From Fictibacillus nanhaiensis (GTDB taxonomy: Bacteria > Bacillota > Bacilli > Bacillales > Fictibacillaceae), in NCBI GenBank assembly GCA_017052515.1, contig JAFHKR010000039.1, forward strand, positions 186,001 to 250,000: a stretch of 64,000 nucleotides of DNA, in the 5' to 3' direction. Position 1 is the first letter of the stretch; each line of letters starts with the position of its first letter. Made by a program: the position numbers and the translations under genes. The notes below the pieces were generated by a model. It saw only the letters and a program-made list of their open reading frames with translations. It ran no database searches and was not told the DNA's origin. Of this stretch, positions 25,315 to 34,145 are shown one piece after another.

Positions 25315-27261
25315 ATGATTAACCGAAAACAATTATTGAACAAACATATGGGATTTTTCCTGCTTACAGTTGTTTTAGTTTGGATTAAATCTTATGCCGC
25401 GTATAAAACAGAATTTAATCTGGGAGTCGAAGGTGGATTTCAAGAATTCATCCTGTTTATCAACCCAATTGGCTCTGCACTCTTATTTGTAGGATTTGCC
25501 TTATTTGCAAAAGGTAGAAAATCGTACGTTTGGATGATTATGATCAATACTGCGATGACCTTAATGTTATTTGCAAATATGCTTTATTATCGCTTTTTCA
25601 CAGACTTTATCACGCTACCAACTTTAACGCAGACAAAAAATGCTGGTACAATCGGAAACAGTATTGGAGCACTTTTCAATCCATATGACATTCTGTTCTT
25701 TCTAGATATCGTTGTACTCTTAGTATTAGTTTTAACAAAGAAAATTAATCCAGAACCAATCAAAGTAAAACGTAAAAGTATCTTAACGGTTGGTCTAGCT
25801 GCAGTTATTGCATTATCTGCCAACTTATTGTTAGCGGAAATGGATCGCCCACAATTGTTGACTAGAACGTTTGATCGAAACTATATTGTAAAATATTTAG
25901 GAATGTATAACTACACGCTCTATGATGCGGTACTAAGCTCGAAATCTTCCGCACAGCGTGCACTTGCAGATACAGATGATGTTACAGAAGTAGAGAACTA
26001 TGTGAAGGCTAATTATGCTGAACCAAATCCAGAGTATTTCGGAAAAGCAAAGGGCATGAACGTTATCTACCTTCACTTAGAGTCACTGCAAAACTTTGCG
26101 ATCAATTATAAATTGAACGGACAAGAAGTAACGCCGTTCTTAAACTCGTTAACACGAGATAAGAACACGTTGTATTTCAATAATTTCTACCACCAAACAT
26201 CACAAGGAAAGACGGCAGATGCTGAGTTTATGATTGAAAATTCCTTGTATGGTTTACCACAAGGAACAGCCTTTACAACAAAAGGCGAGAACACTTACCA
26301 AGCAGCACCAGCCATCATGGAACAACAAGGTTATTCGACAGCTGTATTCCATGGTAACTACAAGTCGTTCTGGAATCGAGATGTGATCTATAAGCGCTTT
26401 GGTTATCAAAAATTCTTTGATGCAGAACATTATGATATGAACGAAGAAGATGTAGAGAATTATGGTCTAAAAGATAAACCGTTTTTTGAAGAATCAATGC
26501 CGATGTTAAAATCGTTAAAGCAGCCGTTCTATTCTAAATTCATTACTTTATCAAACCATTTCCCTTATCCGATTACAGAAGAGGAAGCAACGATTGAGCC
26601 CCATACAACAGGAGATGGAACGGTAGACCGTTATTTCCAAACGGCAAGATATATGGACGAAGCTCTTCAACAGTTCTTTACTGATTTGAAAGAAGCAGGA
26701 CTATATGATAACACGATGGTCGTTATGTATGGTGACCATTATGGAATTGCTGAAACGCGTAATAAATCAATGGCAAAAGTACTCGGAAAAGAGATCACTC
26801 CTTTTGAGAACACACAACTTCAAAAGGTACCATTATTTATTCATGCACCAGGACTAAAAGGTGGAACGATTGACAAAGTTGGAGGTCAGATCGACATTCG
26901 TCCAACGCTTATGCATTTGTTAGGATTGGATACGAAAGAGTACATTCAATTCGGTACTGACTTGTTATCTAAAAATCATGATCAAGTACTTCCGTTACGT
27001 AACGGTGATTTTGTATCCCCTACTGTAACCGGAATTGATGGTAAATATTACGATTCTAAAACAGGGGAGCCTGTTAAGGAAACAAAAGAAATTAAAGCCA
27101 TCGAAAAAGAAGCAGAGACGAAGTTGGATCTATCTGACCGTACCGTGTATGGTGACTTGCTACGTTTCCATAAGGTAAAAGGATTCAAGCCAGTTGATCC
27201 TTCTAAATATGATTACAACATCAAAGAAGAAGAAAAACCGAAGAGTGAAACAAACGAGTAA
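25315..27261 (+). CDS. LtaS-type lipoteichoic acid synthase family protein
   Basis: The 648-residue protein has five N-terminal membrane helices (to about residue 180) and an extracellular sulfatase-like domain. The domain has the metal ligand Glu in IYLHLESLQNF (about residue 250), the catalytic Thr in SQGKTADAEF (about 297), the MYGDHYG Asp-His pair (about 470) and SNHFPY. The enzyme polymerises glycerol phosphate from phosphatidylglycerol onto a glycolipid anchor. The C-terminal tail is charged. Paralogues (LtaS, YfnI, YqgS, YvgJ) exist in Bacillus, and which one this equals cannot be decided here. GAGGTGAGAGA precedes the ATG. Confidence 0.92.
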   Translation: MINRKQLLNKHMGFFLLTVVLVWIKSYAAYKTEFNLGVEGGFQEFILFINPIGSALLFVGFALFAKGRKSYVWMIMINTAMTLMLFANMLYYRFFTDFITLPTLTQTKNAGTIGNSIGALFNPYDILFFLDIVVLLVLVLTKKINPEPIKVKRKSILTVGLAAVIALSANLLLAEMDRPQLLTRTFDRNYIVKYLGMYNYTLYDAVLSSKSSAQRALADTDDVTEVENYVKANYAEPNPEYFGKAKGMNVIYLHLESLQNFAINYKLNGQEVTPFLNSLTRDKNTLYFNNFYHQTSQGKTADAEFMIENSLYGLPQGTAFTTKGENTYQAAPAIMEQQGYSTAVFHGNYKSFWNRDVIYKRFGYQKFFDAEHYDMNEEDVENYGLKDKPFFEESMPMLKSLKQPFYSKFITLSNHFPYPITEEEATIEPHTTGDGTVDRYFQTARYMDEALQQFFTDLKEAGLYDNTMVVMYGDHYGIAETRNKSMAKVLGKEITPFENTQLQKVPLFIHAPGLKGGTIDKVGGQIDIRPTLMHLLGLDTKEYIQFGTDLLSKNHDQVLPLRNGDFVSPTVTGIDGKYYDSKTGEPVKETKEIKAIEKEAETKLDLSDRTVYGDLLRFHKVKGFKPVDPSKYDYNIKEEEKPKSETNE

Positions 27262-27266
27262 TACAG

Positions 27267-27299
27267 AAAAGCCGTCCAGATCATTTGGACGGCTTTTTG
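27267..27299 (+). terminator. Rho-independent terminator
   Basis: An 11-bp stem (AAAAGCCGTCC/GGACGGCTTTT) with a 9-base loop and T tail ends the LTA synthase transcript. Confidence 0.9.
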
Positions 27300-27367
27300 T
27301 TAATTAAGATACAAAAAAACTCAACATGTATGGAATTTAGGATATTGAGGTTCATTGCTTAATCGTC

Positions 27368-27511
27368 TTAAATTTCTTCGAGTTTTTCACCCAATAGCTG
27401 AATATCGCGTACTAACTTTTTTTTATGCTTTTCACATTTGCAGTATTTATATTCTTCAAACAATCGGCCTAATTTTTTTATAATCTTTATCGCGATTTGG
27501 TCATCACACAT
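27368..27511 (-). CDS. 47-aa hydrophilic protein with a Cys-x-Cys pair
   Basis: A short minus-strand frame encodes an almost entirely helical, Lys/Glu-rich protein with Cys at 2 and a CKC pair near residue 25 followed by EKH. AGGATG lies about ten bases upstream, and a possible -10 (AATATA) near 27540. The Cys/His grouping could bind a metal, but this is a guess. No family is recognised. Confidence 0.45.
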   Translation of the reverse strand: MCDDQIAIKIIKKLGRLFEEYKYCKCEKHKKKLVRDIQLLGEKLEEI

Positions 27512-27691
27512 CTTTTAAAACATCCTAATCTAGTTATATTATCCTATATAAGAGCGTAGCACATGATGATTAGCTAGGAAACCGTATGTTGTAAACTTTT
27601 TATTACATTTGATTAATAATTTAAAAAGTCATATGAAAAAAGGTGATGCAGGGAATTGAATGGAAATCAGATTCATCTTCATGTATTCAAA

Positions 27692-28204
27692 TTAATCTTC
27701 TATTGAGATGCCATCTAATAAATAATCCCACGTTTCGTTATCAGTTATAGGATCCAACTGTATCAGAACATAGATAACACATACATGTTTCATGCCCCAA
27801 TCTACTTCTGTAATTTGTTCCACCTTATTTGTAGGATAGATCATCAAAATATTGAATTCACCACTCACACATGTAGACAAAACCGTCTCTAATTGAAAGG
27901 ATTCTGTTTTCAGTTGATCTTCGTCTATATCAATAACGGACCATTCATAAATAATAGGGCTAAACCACTCATACATTCTCTCTACACGTTGCTTGGTCGT
28001 ACGTTTAAAGCTAAGATAGTTTAACATCAATGGTTGACCAGAAACAATAGGGAAATCATGAACGGAAATAACGTTAGAGCAAACTCAATCAAAGGGTAAA
28101 GCAGTCTTTCTTAGGGAATGTCTTCTAAGATGAATGCCAGGACCGCATTCACTTCCAAGACTAATGACTGCACTGTACGATTTTTTTATGTTTTGTAACC
28201 TCAT
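27692..28204 (-). pseudogene. Broken DUF1796 (putative cysteine peptidase) gene
   Basis: From an ATG at 28204 with a good GAGGTGG site, the frame reads YSAVISLGSECGPGIHLRRH and then LRKTALPFD followed by TGA (28087-28085). In this family a Trp (TGG) normally follows PFD. The same frame then stays open to 27692 and gives the family's C-terminal half: ISVHDFPIVS, KQRVERMYEW, GEFNILMIYPTNKVEQI, VDWGMKHVCVI and WDYLLDGI. The segment between PFDW and ISVHDFP is much shorter than in full-length relatives, so an internal deletion accompanies the nonsense codon. The 112-residue downstream frame alone has no ribosome binding site. I treat the locus as one decayed gene. Confidence 0.75.
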
Positions 28205-28240
28205 ATGTCCACCTCTTGTTTCAATAAATATCACTCTCTA

Positions 28241-28271
28241 AAAAAAACAACCCTCATCAAGAAGGTTGTTT
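28241..28271 (-). terminator. Rho-independent terminator of the 142-aa gene
   Basis: On the minus strand AACAACC and GGTTGTT form a stem followed by a T run (A run at 28241-28247 on the plus strand), just after the stop at 28278. Confidence 0.8.
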
Positions 28272-28277
28272 CTTTTA

Positions 28278-28706
28278 TTAATCGCTTACCGCAACCCCGG
28301 AGAAACTTTCTGGTCCTACACGGACAACGCCCACTAAACTGACGGAAACATAAGCTGAATATGTTTGTTGAATATCTGCAGGAGGATTAAAGTCAAGCGC
28401 GTTAAATGCGAAAGTCTGAGGCCCTAAGATGTTTAGGTCCATATTTTCACTCGCGGAATAAACGAGAGGAGAGTTAGGGCTTGTACCTCTTACGACTTGA
28501 ATCGTTATGGTTGTTACAGCAGGAAGTAGAGGAAGCTGTAATGAAACCGCACCTTGTAAGAGTACTCTGATATTGGGGCCGGCACCAACAGTACCTAGAC
28601 CAATTCTTCCAAACAATTGAGGTGCATTCGCCACAGTAAATGTTTGTGCAATTGAATTAGAATAACTTGCATTTTGACTTGTTCTTAAATCAAGAAATTT
28701 AGCCAA
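28278..28706 (-). CDS. Possible spore/exosporium surface beta-sandwich protein, 142 aa
   Basis: The protein is poor in charge and rich in Val, Ser, Asn, Pro and beta-branched residues, predicting a beta-sandwich without signal peptide or membrane helix (for example TTITIQVVRGTSPNSPLVYS and YSAYVSVSLVGVVRVGPESF). This composition is common in Bacillus exosporium and spore-coat surface proteins. A CATATATTG element 20-30 bases before the ribosome binding site loosely matches the -10 of sporulation sigma E/K. The start is a TTG with a perfect AGGAGGTGA site. The spore assignment is inference. Confidence 0.5.
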   Translation of the reverse strand: MAKFLDLRTSQNASYSNSIAQTFTVANAPQLFGRIGLGTVGAGPNIRVLLQGAVSLQLPLLPAVTTITIQVVRGTSPNSPLVYSASENMDLNILGPQTFAFNALDFNPPADIQQTYSAYVSVSLVGVVRVGPESFSGVAVSD

Positions 28707-28813
28707 GAAATCACCTCCTGTCTTACAATATATGATTTTTGGTTAAAGTGGCTTGTACAACAGTACAAAAAAACAAAAAAATGAACGTCAAGTTGAAAAT
28801 TTTTAAGTGGTGG

Positions 28814-28839
28814 TGAAAGGAATTCAATCCTTAATCGTC
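28814..28839 (+). promoter_or_regulatory. ECF-type promoter of second sigma/anti-sigma operon
   Basis: TGAAAG (28814) and CGTC (28836) are separated by 16 bases, the spacing of Bacillus sigma-W/X-type promoters. It lies about 40 bases upstream of the ECF sigma start, suggesting autoregulation. Confidence 0.6.
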
Positions 28840-28875
28840 TAATACATGAGAGGCTCTAGAAGAGGGAGTGAAGCG

Positions 28876-29406
28876 ATGAAAAAGGAAGAACGAATTAAAG
28901 ATTGGTTTACTTTGTATCACAATGATATCTATAACTTTCTTATTTATTATTTAGGCACAAAAGACGTTGAAGATATGGTTCAAGAAGTATTTGTTAAAGG
29001 ATTTATATGTATCGATCAATTCGAACAGCGTTCTGATCCGAAAACATGGCTTATTACTATTGCGAGGAATGTTGCGATTGATTATATGCGAAAAATGAAA
29101 CGACAATATGCTCTTGTCGATCATTTAAGAAGTATTTTCTTTGAAAAAAGTAAACTTCCACAAGATTGTCTGCTAGAGGACGAACGAAAACAAAACTTAT
29201 ATAAAGCGATCAATGAGCTGAAGACTTCTTATCGAGATGTTGTGATTCTAAGAGGGATTTTAGATTTTAGCCCTGAAGAAACTTCTCGGATTTTGAGTTG
29301 GAAAATAGACAAAGTGAATCTTACTTATTATCGCTCTGTTCAATCTTTAAAGAAAAAGATTACGTCTGAAAAGTGGAGTGATTATATTGACGCGATTAAC
29401 CGATGA
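28876..29406 (+). CDS. ECF sigma factor (SigX-like)
   Basis: The 176-residue protein has sigma region 2 with DIYNFLIYYLGTKDVEDMVQ and FEQRSDPKTWLITIARNVAIDYMRK (about 15-75), and region 4 with ELKTSYRDVVILRGILDFSPEETSRIL (about 115-165). The order and many residues resemble B. subtilis SigX, which controls cell-envelope charge. ATG 28876 follows GAGGGAGTG; ten extra residues upstream are rejected. The next gene overlaps it by 20 bases and looks like its anti-sigma factor. A matching ECF promoter lies upstream. Confidence 0.9.
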   Translation: MKKEERIKDWFTLYHNDIYNFLIYYLGTKDVEDMVQEVFVKGFICIDQFEQRSDPKTWLITIARNVAIDYMRKMKRQYALVDHLRSIFFEKSKLPQDCLLEDERKQNLYKAINELKTSYRDVVILRGILDFSPEETSRILSWKIDKVNLTYYRSVQSLKKKITSEKWSDYIDAINR

Positions 29407-30445
29407 AGAAATAATTCTGGAACTTAAAAATTTTAAATCATATAAGATGGATAGCAATCAGAAACAATCGATAGAAAACGAGTTAAACCGGTTGTCTTCT
29501 GAAAAAAGATCATCTACTATTTTTCGTTTTTACAAACCACTCTTAAGCGTCATTGTTCTTTTTTTTCTTTTAGTAAGCGGAAGTTATTTCGCTATAAATC
29601 AAGCAGAAGAAAAAACTATGGAATATACAACTGGGTCCGGGATATTCTTGCATGGTGATGAATCTTTTCAAATGAAGAACAGTGATGATTTTATTATGAA
29701 AAAAAACAAAGATGGGTCTGTATTCTTTATGGCTGACGGAAAAAAAGTTGGAGGGATTGAGCCGTTAACAGAAGATGAAAAACTTAAAAGTATTCAGACT
29801 CAAAATACGTTTATCAGTCAAGATTTAGAAGGATTTCGGTACTCAGGAACATATGGTCTAGATCATCAAAAAACAATGGATGTTGTACAAATTCACCATT
29901 ATTACTTTAAGTCACCACATAGTAAGTTGAATTATCATGTTTACTTTTACACACCATTCTTTAGTGAGGTTTCGGCTGCAGACTTTGCTCATTCATTTAA
30001 GATCTATCACGATGATAAATTGCTTCAAGGTAGTAACGAAGATTGGACATTATCAACCGAATTTGCAACCCCCACCTTCGAAGTTTTATTAGGTGAGAAA
30101 GATAAAATTGGAATAGCTGGCCCGCAGTTGATAGCAGGTAAAACAGATAAGTTTCTATGGCATTTTTTTGGAGGGACGAATGAAGTCAGCATCTTAACTA
30201 GCGGAGACTTCAAAGTTATAGCAACGAACAAGAAAAGCGGTGAACCTGAAAGAGCTCTTGTTCAAAATTCTGGGTTGGTTTGGTCGTATAAATTTCAAAA
30301 AAACAGTCCATTGAGTCCTGTAGAAGAGGTGGGATCCATTCATTCTATTCCGGTAAATATGAAGTTCAGTAAGTCTGGGATTTATCGACTTGACACTTTT
30401 TTTGGAGGAAAAAGGTTCGGAAGTATCGTGGTTGAAGTCAAATAA
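29387..30445 (+). CDS. Membrane anti-sigma factor-like protein
   Basis: The roughly 352-residue protein has a short cytosolic N-terminus (to about 47), one membrane helix (about 48-66, LLSVIVLFFLLVSGSYFA) and a large extracellular domain of about 280 residues, mostly beta. The topology and the 20-base overlap with the SigX-like gene indicate the cognate anti-sigma factor. TTG 29387 is chosen because GGAG lies eight bases upstream; GTG 29378 is possible. The extracellular domain is not recognised and could be the sensor. Confidence 0.65.
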   Translation: MTRLTDEEIILELKNFKSYKMDSNQKQSIENELNRLSSEKRSSTIFRFYKPLLSVIVLFFLLVSGSYFAINQAEEKTMEYTTGSGIFLHGDESFQMKNSDDFIMKKNKDGSVFFMADGKKVGGIEPLTEDEKLKSIQTQNTFISQDLEGFRYSGTYGLDHQKTMDVVQIHHYYFKSPHSKLNYHVYFYTPFFSEVSAADFAHSFKIYHDDKLLQGSNEDWTLSTEFATPTFEVLLGEKDKIGIAGPQLIAGKTDKFLWHFFGGTNEVSILTSGDFKVIATNKKSGEPERALVQNSGLVWSYKFQKNSPLSPVEEVGSIHSIPVNMKFSKSGIYRLDTFFGGKRFGSIVVEVK

Positions 30446-30469
30446 GTCAAACCTTTTAGTGAAAAAAGG

Positions 30470-30498
30470 TTGGTGTAACTCCTGAATCATTGTATACT
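30470..30498 (+). promoter_or_regulatory. Sigma-A promoter of pheA
   Basis: TTGGTG (30470) and TATACT (30493) are separated by 17 bases, 36 bases before the pheA start. Confidence 0.65.
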
Positions 30499-30533
30499 GA
30501 TATGAAAAACTAAAGGCAGGCGTTATCACAATC

Positions 30534-31358
30534 ATGAAAGTTGCATACTTAGGTCCACAGGGAAGTTTCTCGGAAGAAGCTGCCTTTCGTTATTTTGCAG
30601 ATCACGAAAATGAATGGCATAAATGTGATTCTATTGTTGATGTACTTGAAGCCGTAGAAGAGGGCATAGCTGATAAAGGGATCGTTCCAATCGAAAATTC
30701 GATTGAAGGCACGATCAATATTACGGCTGACGGATTGTTGAGACATGATCTTTTTGTAGAAGCTGAAATTATTTTCCCAGTCTCTCTGCACCTTCTTGCT
30801 CTAGAGGGAGCTCGTTTAGAAGAGATACAGGAAGTATGGTCAATCGTTCCTGCTTTGGCGCAGTGTCGAGATTTCATTCGAGAAGCAAGAGTAAAGAGTA
30901 AGCATTACGACAGCACTTCTGCGGCTGCACAAGCTGTTCACAATCAAGAAAGAAAAGATGTTGCAGCGATTGCATCCCGATATGCTGCCGAGGTCTTTGG
31001 TCTAGAGATCATAAAAAGTGGGATTCAAGATAACAACAATAATCATACGCGGTTTGTTGTGATCAGCAAGGAAAATACAGAAATGAATCCTAAAAATTCC
31101 AAAACGATGTTATTGATTTCTCCCACATCAGATTATTCAGGTGTTCTATCATCTATCTTGAACGTATTCACAGCGCTATCCATCAACTTAACGTGGATCG
31201 AATCAAGACCAACAAAAAAGCAGCTTGGGACATATCATTTTTTTGTAGAAGCTCAAAATGGCCTTCATGAAGAGAAAATGAACAAAGCCATTACGATTCT
31301 AGAAGCATTCGGACATGATATACGTGTGTTGGGGAGCTATCGAACGACAAAACTATAA
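30534..31358 (+). CDS. pheA: Prephenate dehydratase
   Basis: The 274-residue enzyme converts prephenate to phenylpyruvate, the committed step to phenylalanine. It opens with MKVAYLGPQGSFSEEAA. It has the catalytic-site segments VPIENSIEGTINITADGL (about 46-63) and the TRF motif in NNNHTRFVVIS. A C-terminal regulatory ACT domain (about 185-270) contains the ESRPTKKQLGTYHFFVE block that binds phenylalanine for feedback inhibition. It is a single gene with promoter and terminator, not fused to chorismate mutase. Confidence 0.95.
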   Translation: MKVAYLGPQGSFSEEAAFRYFADHENEWHKCDSIVDVLEAVEEGIADKGIVPIENSIEGTINITADGLLRHDLFVEAEIIFPVSLHLLALEGARLEEIQEVWSIVPALAQCRDFIREARVKSKHYDSTSAAAQAVHNQERKDVAAIASRYAAEVFGLEIIKSGIQDNNNNHTRFVVISKENTEMNPKNSKTMLLISPTSDYSGVLSSILNVFTALSINLTWIESRPTKKQLGTYHFFVEAQNGLHEEKMNKAITILEAFGHDIRVLGSYRTTKL

Positions 31359-31362
31359 AAGT

Positions 31363-31395
31363 AAAGAGCTCCGAAAAAAACGGAGCTCTTTTTAT
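31363..31395 (+). terminator. Rho-independent terminator
   Basis: An 11-bp perfect stem (AAAGAGCTCCG/CGGAGCTCTTT) with an A7 loop and T tail follows pheA. Confidence 0.9.
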
Positions 31396-31403
31396 TTGGA
31401 CTC

Positions 31404-31670
31404 TTATTTTGTTTTCAACAATAGTACGATGCAAAAAAGCATAGCAATGCCCACGATGAGCCAGGTGTATATCAACGAAAGACCGAGTCCTAGATGAGTG
31501 CCTATTTCCACTTGTTGATTATTCATTCCTGCAATTATAAGGGGCAGTGCGCCAATGAGATATAGGATTAGTGTCGTACAAACATTTTTTGAAGTGCGTT
31601 TTCTTAGAAAAAGAATAAGTACAAATGAGGTAAATAAAAACAGTTCGCTAACGATAACAACGCTTTCCAT
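31404..31670 (-). CDS. Small three-span membrane protein
   Basis: The 88-residue protein has hydrophobic segments at about 4-22, 30-47 and 60-85. AAAGGAGGATACGAG lies directly before its ATG, which supports it as a real gene. It converges on pheA. No family is recognised. Confidence 0.65.
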   Translation of the reverse strand: MESVVIVSELFLFTSFVLILFLRKRTSKNVCTTLILYLIGALPLIIAGMNNQQVEIGTHLGLGLSLIYTWLIVGIAMLFCIVLLLKTK

Positions 31671-31761
31671 CTCGTATCCTCCTTTAACAAGTTAACGGTG
31701 CAAATATATGATGTTATACTTATTTGTAAATATATAGTATGACTGTTAGGGGGGATATTAG

Positions 31762-32514
31762 GTGTATCCATCACATCCTATTCTGAAAACGTGGAAGAAG
31801 TTCGATTCTTTTCCTATGGAAACCTTAACGAAGGCTTGGTACTTCCATAAAGGTACCTCAAAGAAACAAAGAGACGTCACGTTGATGAAAGAACATAGAA
31901 TGGAATATGGGAATACGGGAAACTGTTTTGATCTTGCACTCTGGTTGTTGGACGAATTCAAAAATGATGGAATAACAGCCTTTCCAATCGGTTCTAAGTT
32001 TCATTCAGATGAAGCACATGTTGCAGTTGTGGCGTTAGATGAAAAGGGTAACCGGTATCTGTGTGATTTAGGTGATCAGTGGCTGCAACCCATCCTCGTT
32101 GAAGAAAATAATGAAGATTACACGAATGAAAAGGTAAAGGGATTCTTTCCTGCGGCTGAAATCCAAGTTCAAACAAGAGATCAAAATCATATTGAAATTC
32201 TGTACCATAGACCGAACGGCAAGGTTTCAAAACAGTTATTCGATCTAACCCCTATTGAGAGGGATGTTTTCCTACAAGGAGCCGAATACTCGCAGAATCA
32301 CGTTTATCCAAAGCCGCTCTTTGAATGCAGAGTGCCATATAAGAATGAGATTGCACACTGGGAGTTCTTTCATTGGGAAAGCTTCTTAAGCACGAGTGAA
32401 GGCTTACATGAGGGTGATCAAACAGATTCAATCGAACATTGGGTGAACATGATCCATGAGAAAAGCGGCTACCAAAAAGAATTTATATATGAAGCTTTGA
32501 GCAAGTATAGATAA
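31762..32514 (+). CDS. NAT/transglutaminase-like protein with a Cys-His-Asp triad
   Basis: The 250-residue protein has the catalytic layout of arylamine N-acetyltransferases and related transglutaminase-fold enzymes. The nucleophile is in GNTGNCFDLALWLLDEF (Cys near residue 54), His in EAHVAVVALDEKG (about 88), and Asp in RYLCDLGDQW (about 107). It may be an acyltransferase acting on a small amine, but the acyl donor and acceptor cannot be told. It begins with GTG at 31762 preceded by AGGGGGG. A small membrane protein gene follows 28 bases downstream. Confidence 0.65.
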   Translation: MYPSHPILKTWKKFDSFPMETLTKAWYFHKGTSKKQRDVTLMKEHRMEYGNTGNCFDLALWLLDEFKNDGITAFPIGSKFHSDEAHVAVVALDEKGNRYLCDLGDQWLQPILVEENNEDYTNEKVKGFFPAAEIQVQTRDQNHIEILYHRPNGKVSKQLFDLTPIERDVFLQGAEYSQNHVYPKPLFECRVPYKNEIAHWEFFHWESFLSTSEGLHEGDQTDSIEHWVNMIHEKSGYQKEFIYEALSKYR

Positions 32515-32542
32515 GTCGTTTTTCTGAAAGAAGTGAATATAA

Positions 32543-32734
32543 ATGAAACTAAATTCATTATTCATAAATAAATCTGTTCTGTTCGTTTTAATTATCGTTA
32601 CAGGGTTATATTGTGTCGCGGATATCCTATTTGATCTTTCTTTTAATTCCTTTATTGATCGTACGACTAACATCATAGAGGCTTTGTTTTTTCTTTTTTT
32701 ATTGATCTACGTAACTGTTGATTCTAAGAAATGA
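32543..32734 (+). CDS. Small two-span membrane protein
   Basis: The 63-residue protein has hydrophobic stretches at about 10-30 and 42-58. The ribosome binding site (GAAAGAAGTG) is weak. It may be co-transcribed with the NAT-like gene 28 bases upstream. No family is recognised. Confidence 0.45.
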   Translation: MKLNSLFINKSVLFVLIIVTGLYCVADILFDLSFNSFIDRTTNIIEALFFLFLLIYVTVDSKK

Positions 32735-32847
32735 TAGAAAGTAGTTAATCTATCATCAACCTATCACCAATCGATCATGGGAATATCTTCTAATTCTTCT
32801 TATGATGGAGTAGGATATATTAACCTATTCAATCGGAGGTTTTAAAG

Positions 32848-33330
32848 ATGATAATGCCAACTCATATTGTAGCAGTAGCAGGCTATGTGGAAGATGGAAA
32901 TGGAAATGTATTATTAGTAAAAACGATACATAACGGCTGGGTCTTTCCTGGAGGTCAGGTGGAATCAGGAGAAAACTTAATTGACGCATTGGTTCGTGAA
33001 ACAAAGGAAGAGAGCGGTATTGATATTACCGTTTCGCATCTATCTGGAGTATACTCGAACACTGCTCAATATAAGTGGCATGATGGAGTCACGAACGTTC
33101 CAACGAAAGTTATGTTTGATTTTGTTTGTAAGCCGATCGGTGGGGAACTAGCAGTGTCAGATGAAACGACAGATAGCCGCTGGGTGCCAAAAGAAGATGT
33201 ATTAGGTATGTTAACGGGTGAAGCTTATCTGACTCGTTTTAGTGATTATTTAAAAAATGAAGGAAAAGTTATCTACAAGGAATATGTGACAAAACCAAGT
33301 TTTGAGTTAAAGGTAGAGAGAAGTGTTTAA
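32848..33330 (+). CDS. Nudix hydrolase
   Basis: The 160-residue protein has a complete Nudix box at about residues 37-59, GQVESGENLIDALVRETKEE followed by SGI. It matches G-x5-E-x7-R-E-U-x-E-E-x-G-U and binds the metal for hydrolysis of a nucleoside diphosphate linked to another group. The substrate is unknown. CGGAGG precedes the ATG at 32848; a second ATG at codon 3 is possible. Confidence 0.9.
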   Translation: MIMPTHIVAVAGYVEDGNGNVLLVKTIHNGWVFPGGQVESGENLIDALVRETKEESGIDITVSHLSGVYSNTAQYKWHDGVTNVPTKVMFDFVCKPIGGELAVSDETTDSRWVPKEDVLGMLTGEAYLTRFSDYLKNEGKVIYKEYVTKPSFELKVERSV

Positions 33331-33395
33331 TTTCTTTCGTCCGGTTCAGCAGTAGAAAATTACAACTATTAAACGCAATTTAGGGTGATACATTA

Positions 33396-34067
33396 ATGAT
33401 AGGAATTAGTATAGCAACAAAGTGGGAATATGAAGCGACTTTAGAATTTTTCCGCATTAAAGAGAATGAACGCTTCGATTATCCGTTTGGCGAGTATTTC
33501 ATAAGAAAAATGAACGATACCGAACTCGTTTTTTACAGTACAGGTGTAAGAAAAGTAAATGGTGTTGGTGGTAATCAGTATATGATTTCAAAATTTAACT
33601 TAACGAAGGTAATCGTAGCTGGAACATGTGCAGGAATAGATGATACGTTCAATAATTTAGATATCTTCGTACCCGATAAAGCCGTCCAATATGATTGTAC
33701 AGTAAAAGAAGTCGAGCCTTTTATTAAACAATCTTTCATCGTTGATATGGATCTATCGAAATACGGAAATGATTATAATACTGGAACAATTGGCACCGCT
33801 GATAAAGCAGTCGTTATGTGGAAGGACTATTTAGAACTTAAAGAGAACGAGATAACAATAGCCGATACAGAAGCGAGTGCCATTGCTTATATCTGTAGAA
33901 AGAATGATGTCGAATGTATTATTATTAAAGGAATATCTGATTTTCCAACAGATGAGAGAAATTCTGATAAATTCGAATCAAACAAGGAACAAATGAATGT
34001 TTATTTAGAGAACACACCGAAAGTGATGAACAAAATATATGGCGAATATTTAATGAGGTTTATATAA
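33396..34067 (+). CDS. Purine nucleoside phosphorylase/MTAN-like protein
   Basis: The 223-residue protein shows the PNP_UDP_1 fold: MIGISIATKWEYEATLEFF at the start, a FYSTGVRKVNGVGGNQYMIS strand-turn, VIVAGTCAGID, and the active-site end DTEASAIAYICRKNDVECII followed by IKGISD, whose Asp is the expected general acid. It may cleave the N-glycosidic bond of methylthioadenosine, S-adenosylhomocysteine or another nucleoside. Similarity to classical MTAN is moderate, so a different substrate is possible. AGGGTGATA lies before the ATG. A terminator follows. Confidence 0.8.
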   Translation: MIGISIATKWEYEATLEFFRIKENERFDYPFGEYFIRKMNDTELVFYSTGVRKVNGVGGNQYMISKFNLTKVIVAGTCAGIDDTFNNLDIFVPDKAVQYDCTVKEVEPFIKQSFIVDMDLSKYGNDYNTGTIGTADKAVVMWKDYLELKENEITIADTEASAIAYICRKNDVECIIIKGISDFPTDERNSDKFESNKEQMNVYLENTPKVMNKIYGEYLMRFI

Positions 34068-34090
34068 AACAATTTTAAATTATTACTATA

Positions 34091-34128
34091 AAAAAACGCA
34101 GAGGATGATATGCCTCTGCGTTTTTTTT
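34091..34128. terminator. Bidirectional terminator
   Basis: A 13-bp perfect stem (arms 34091-34103 and 34112-34124) with an 8-base loop sits between convergent genes. Confidence 0.9.
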
Positions 34129-34145
34129 ATATACGATCTGTTCCG

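Noticed and set aside
28085..28087. TGA in the DUF1796 gene as a selenocysteine codon
   Set aside because: The family has Trp, not Cys, at this place, and the region downstream is also deleted. It is best read as a TGG-to-TGA nonsense change.
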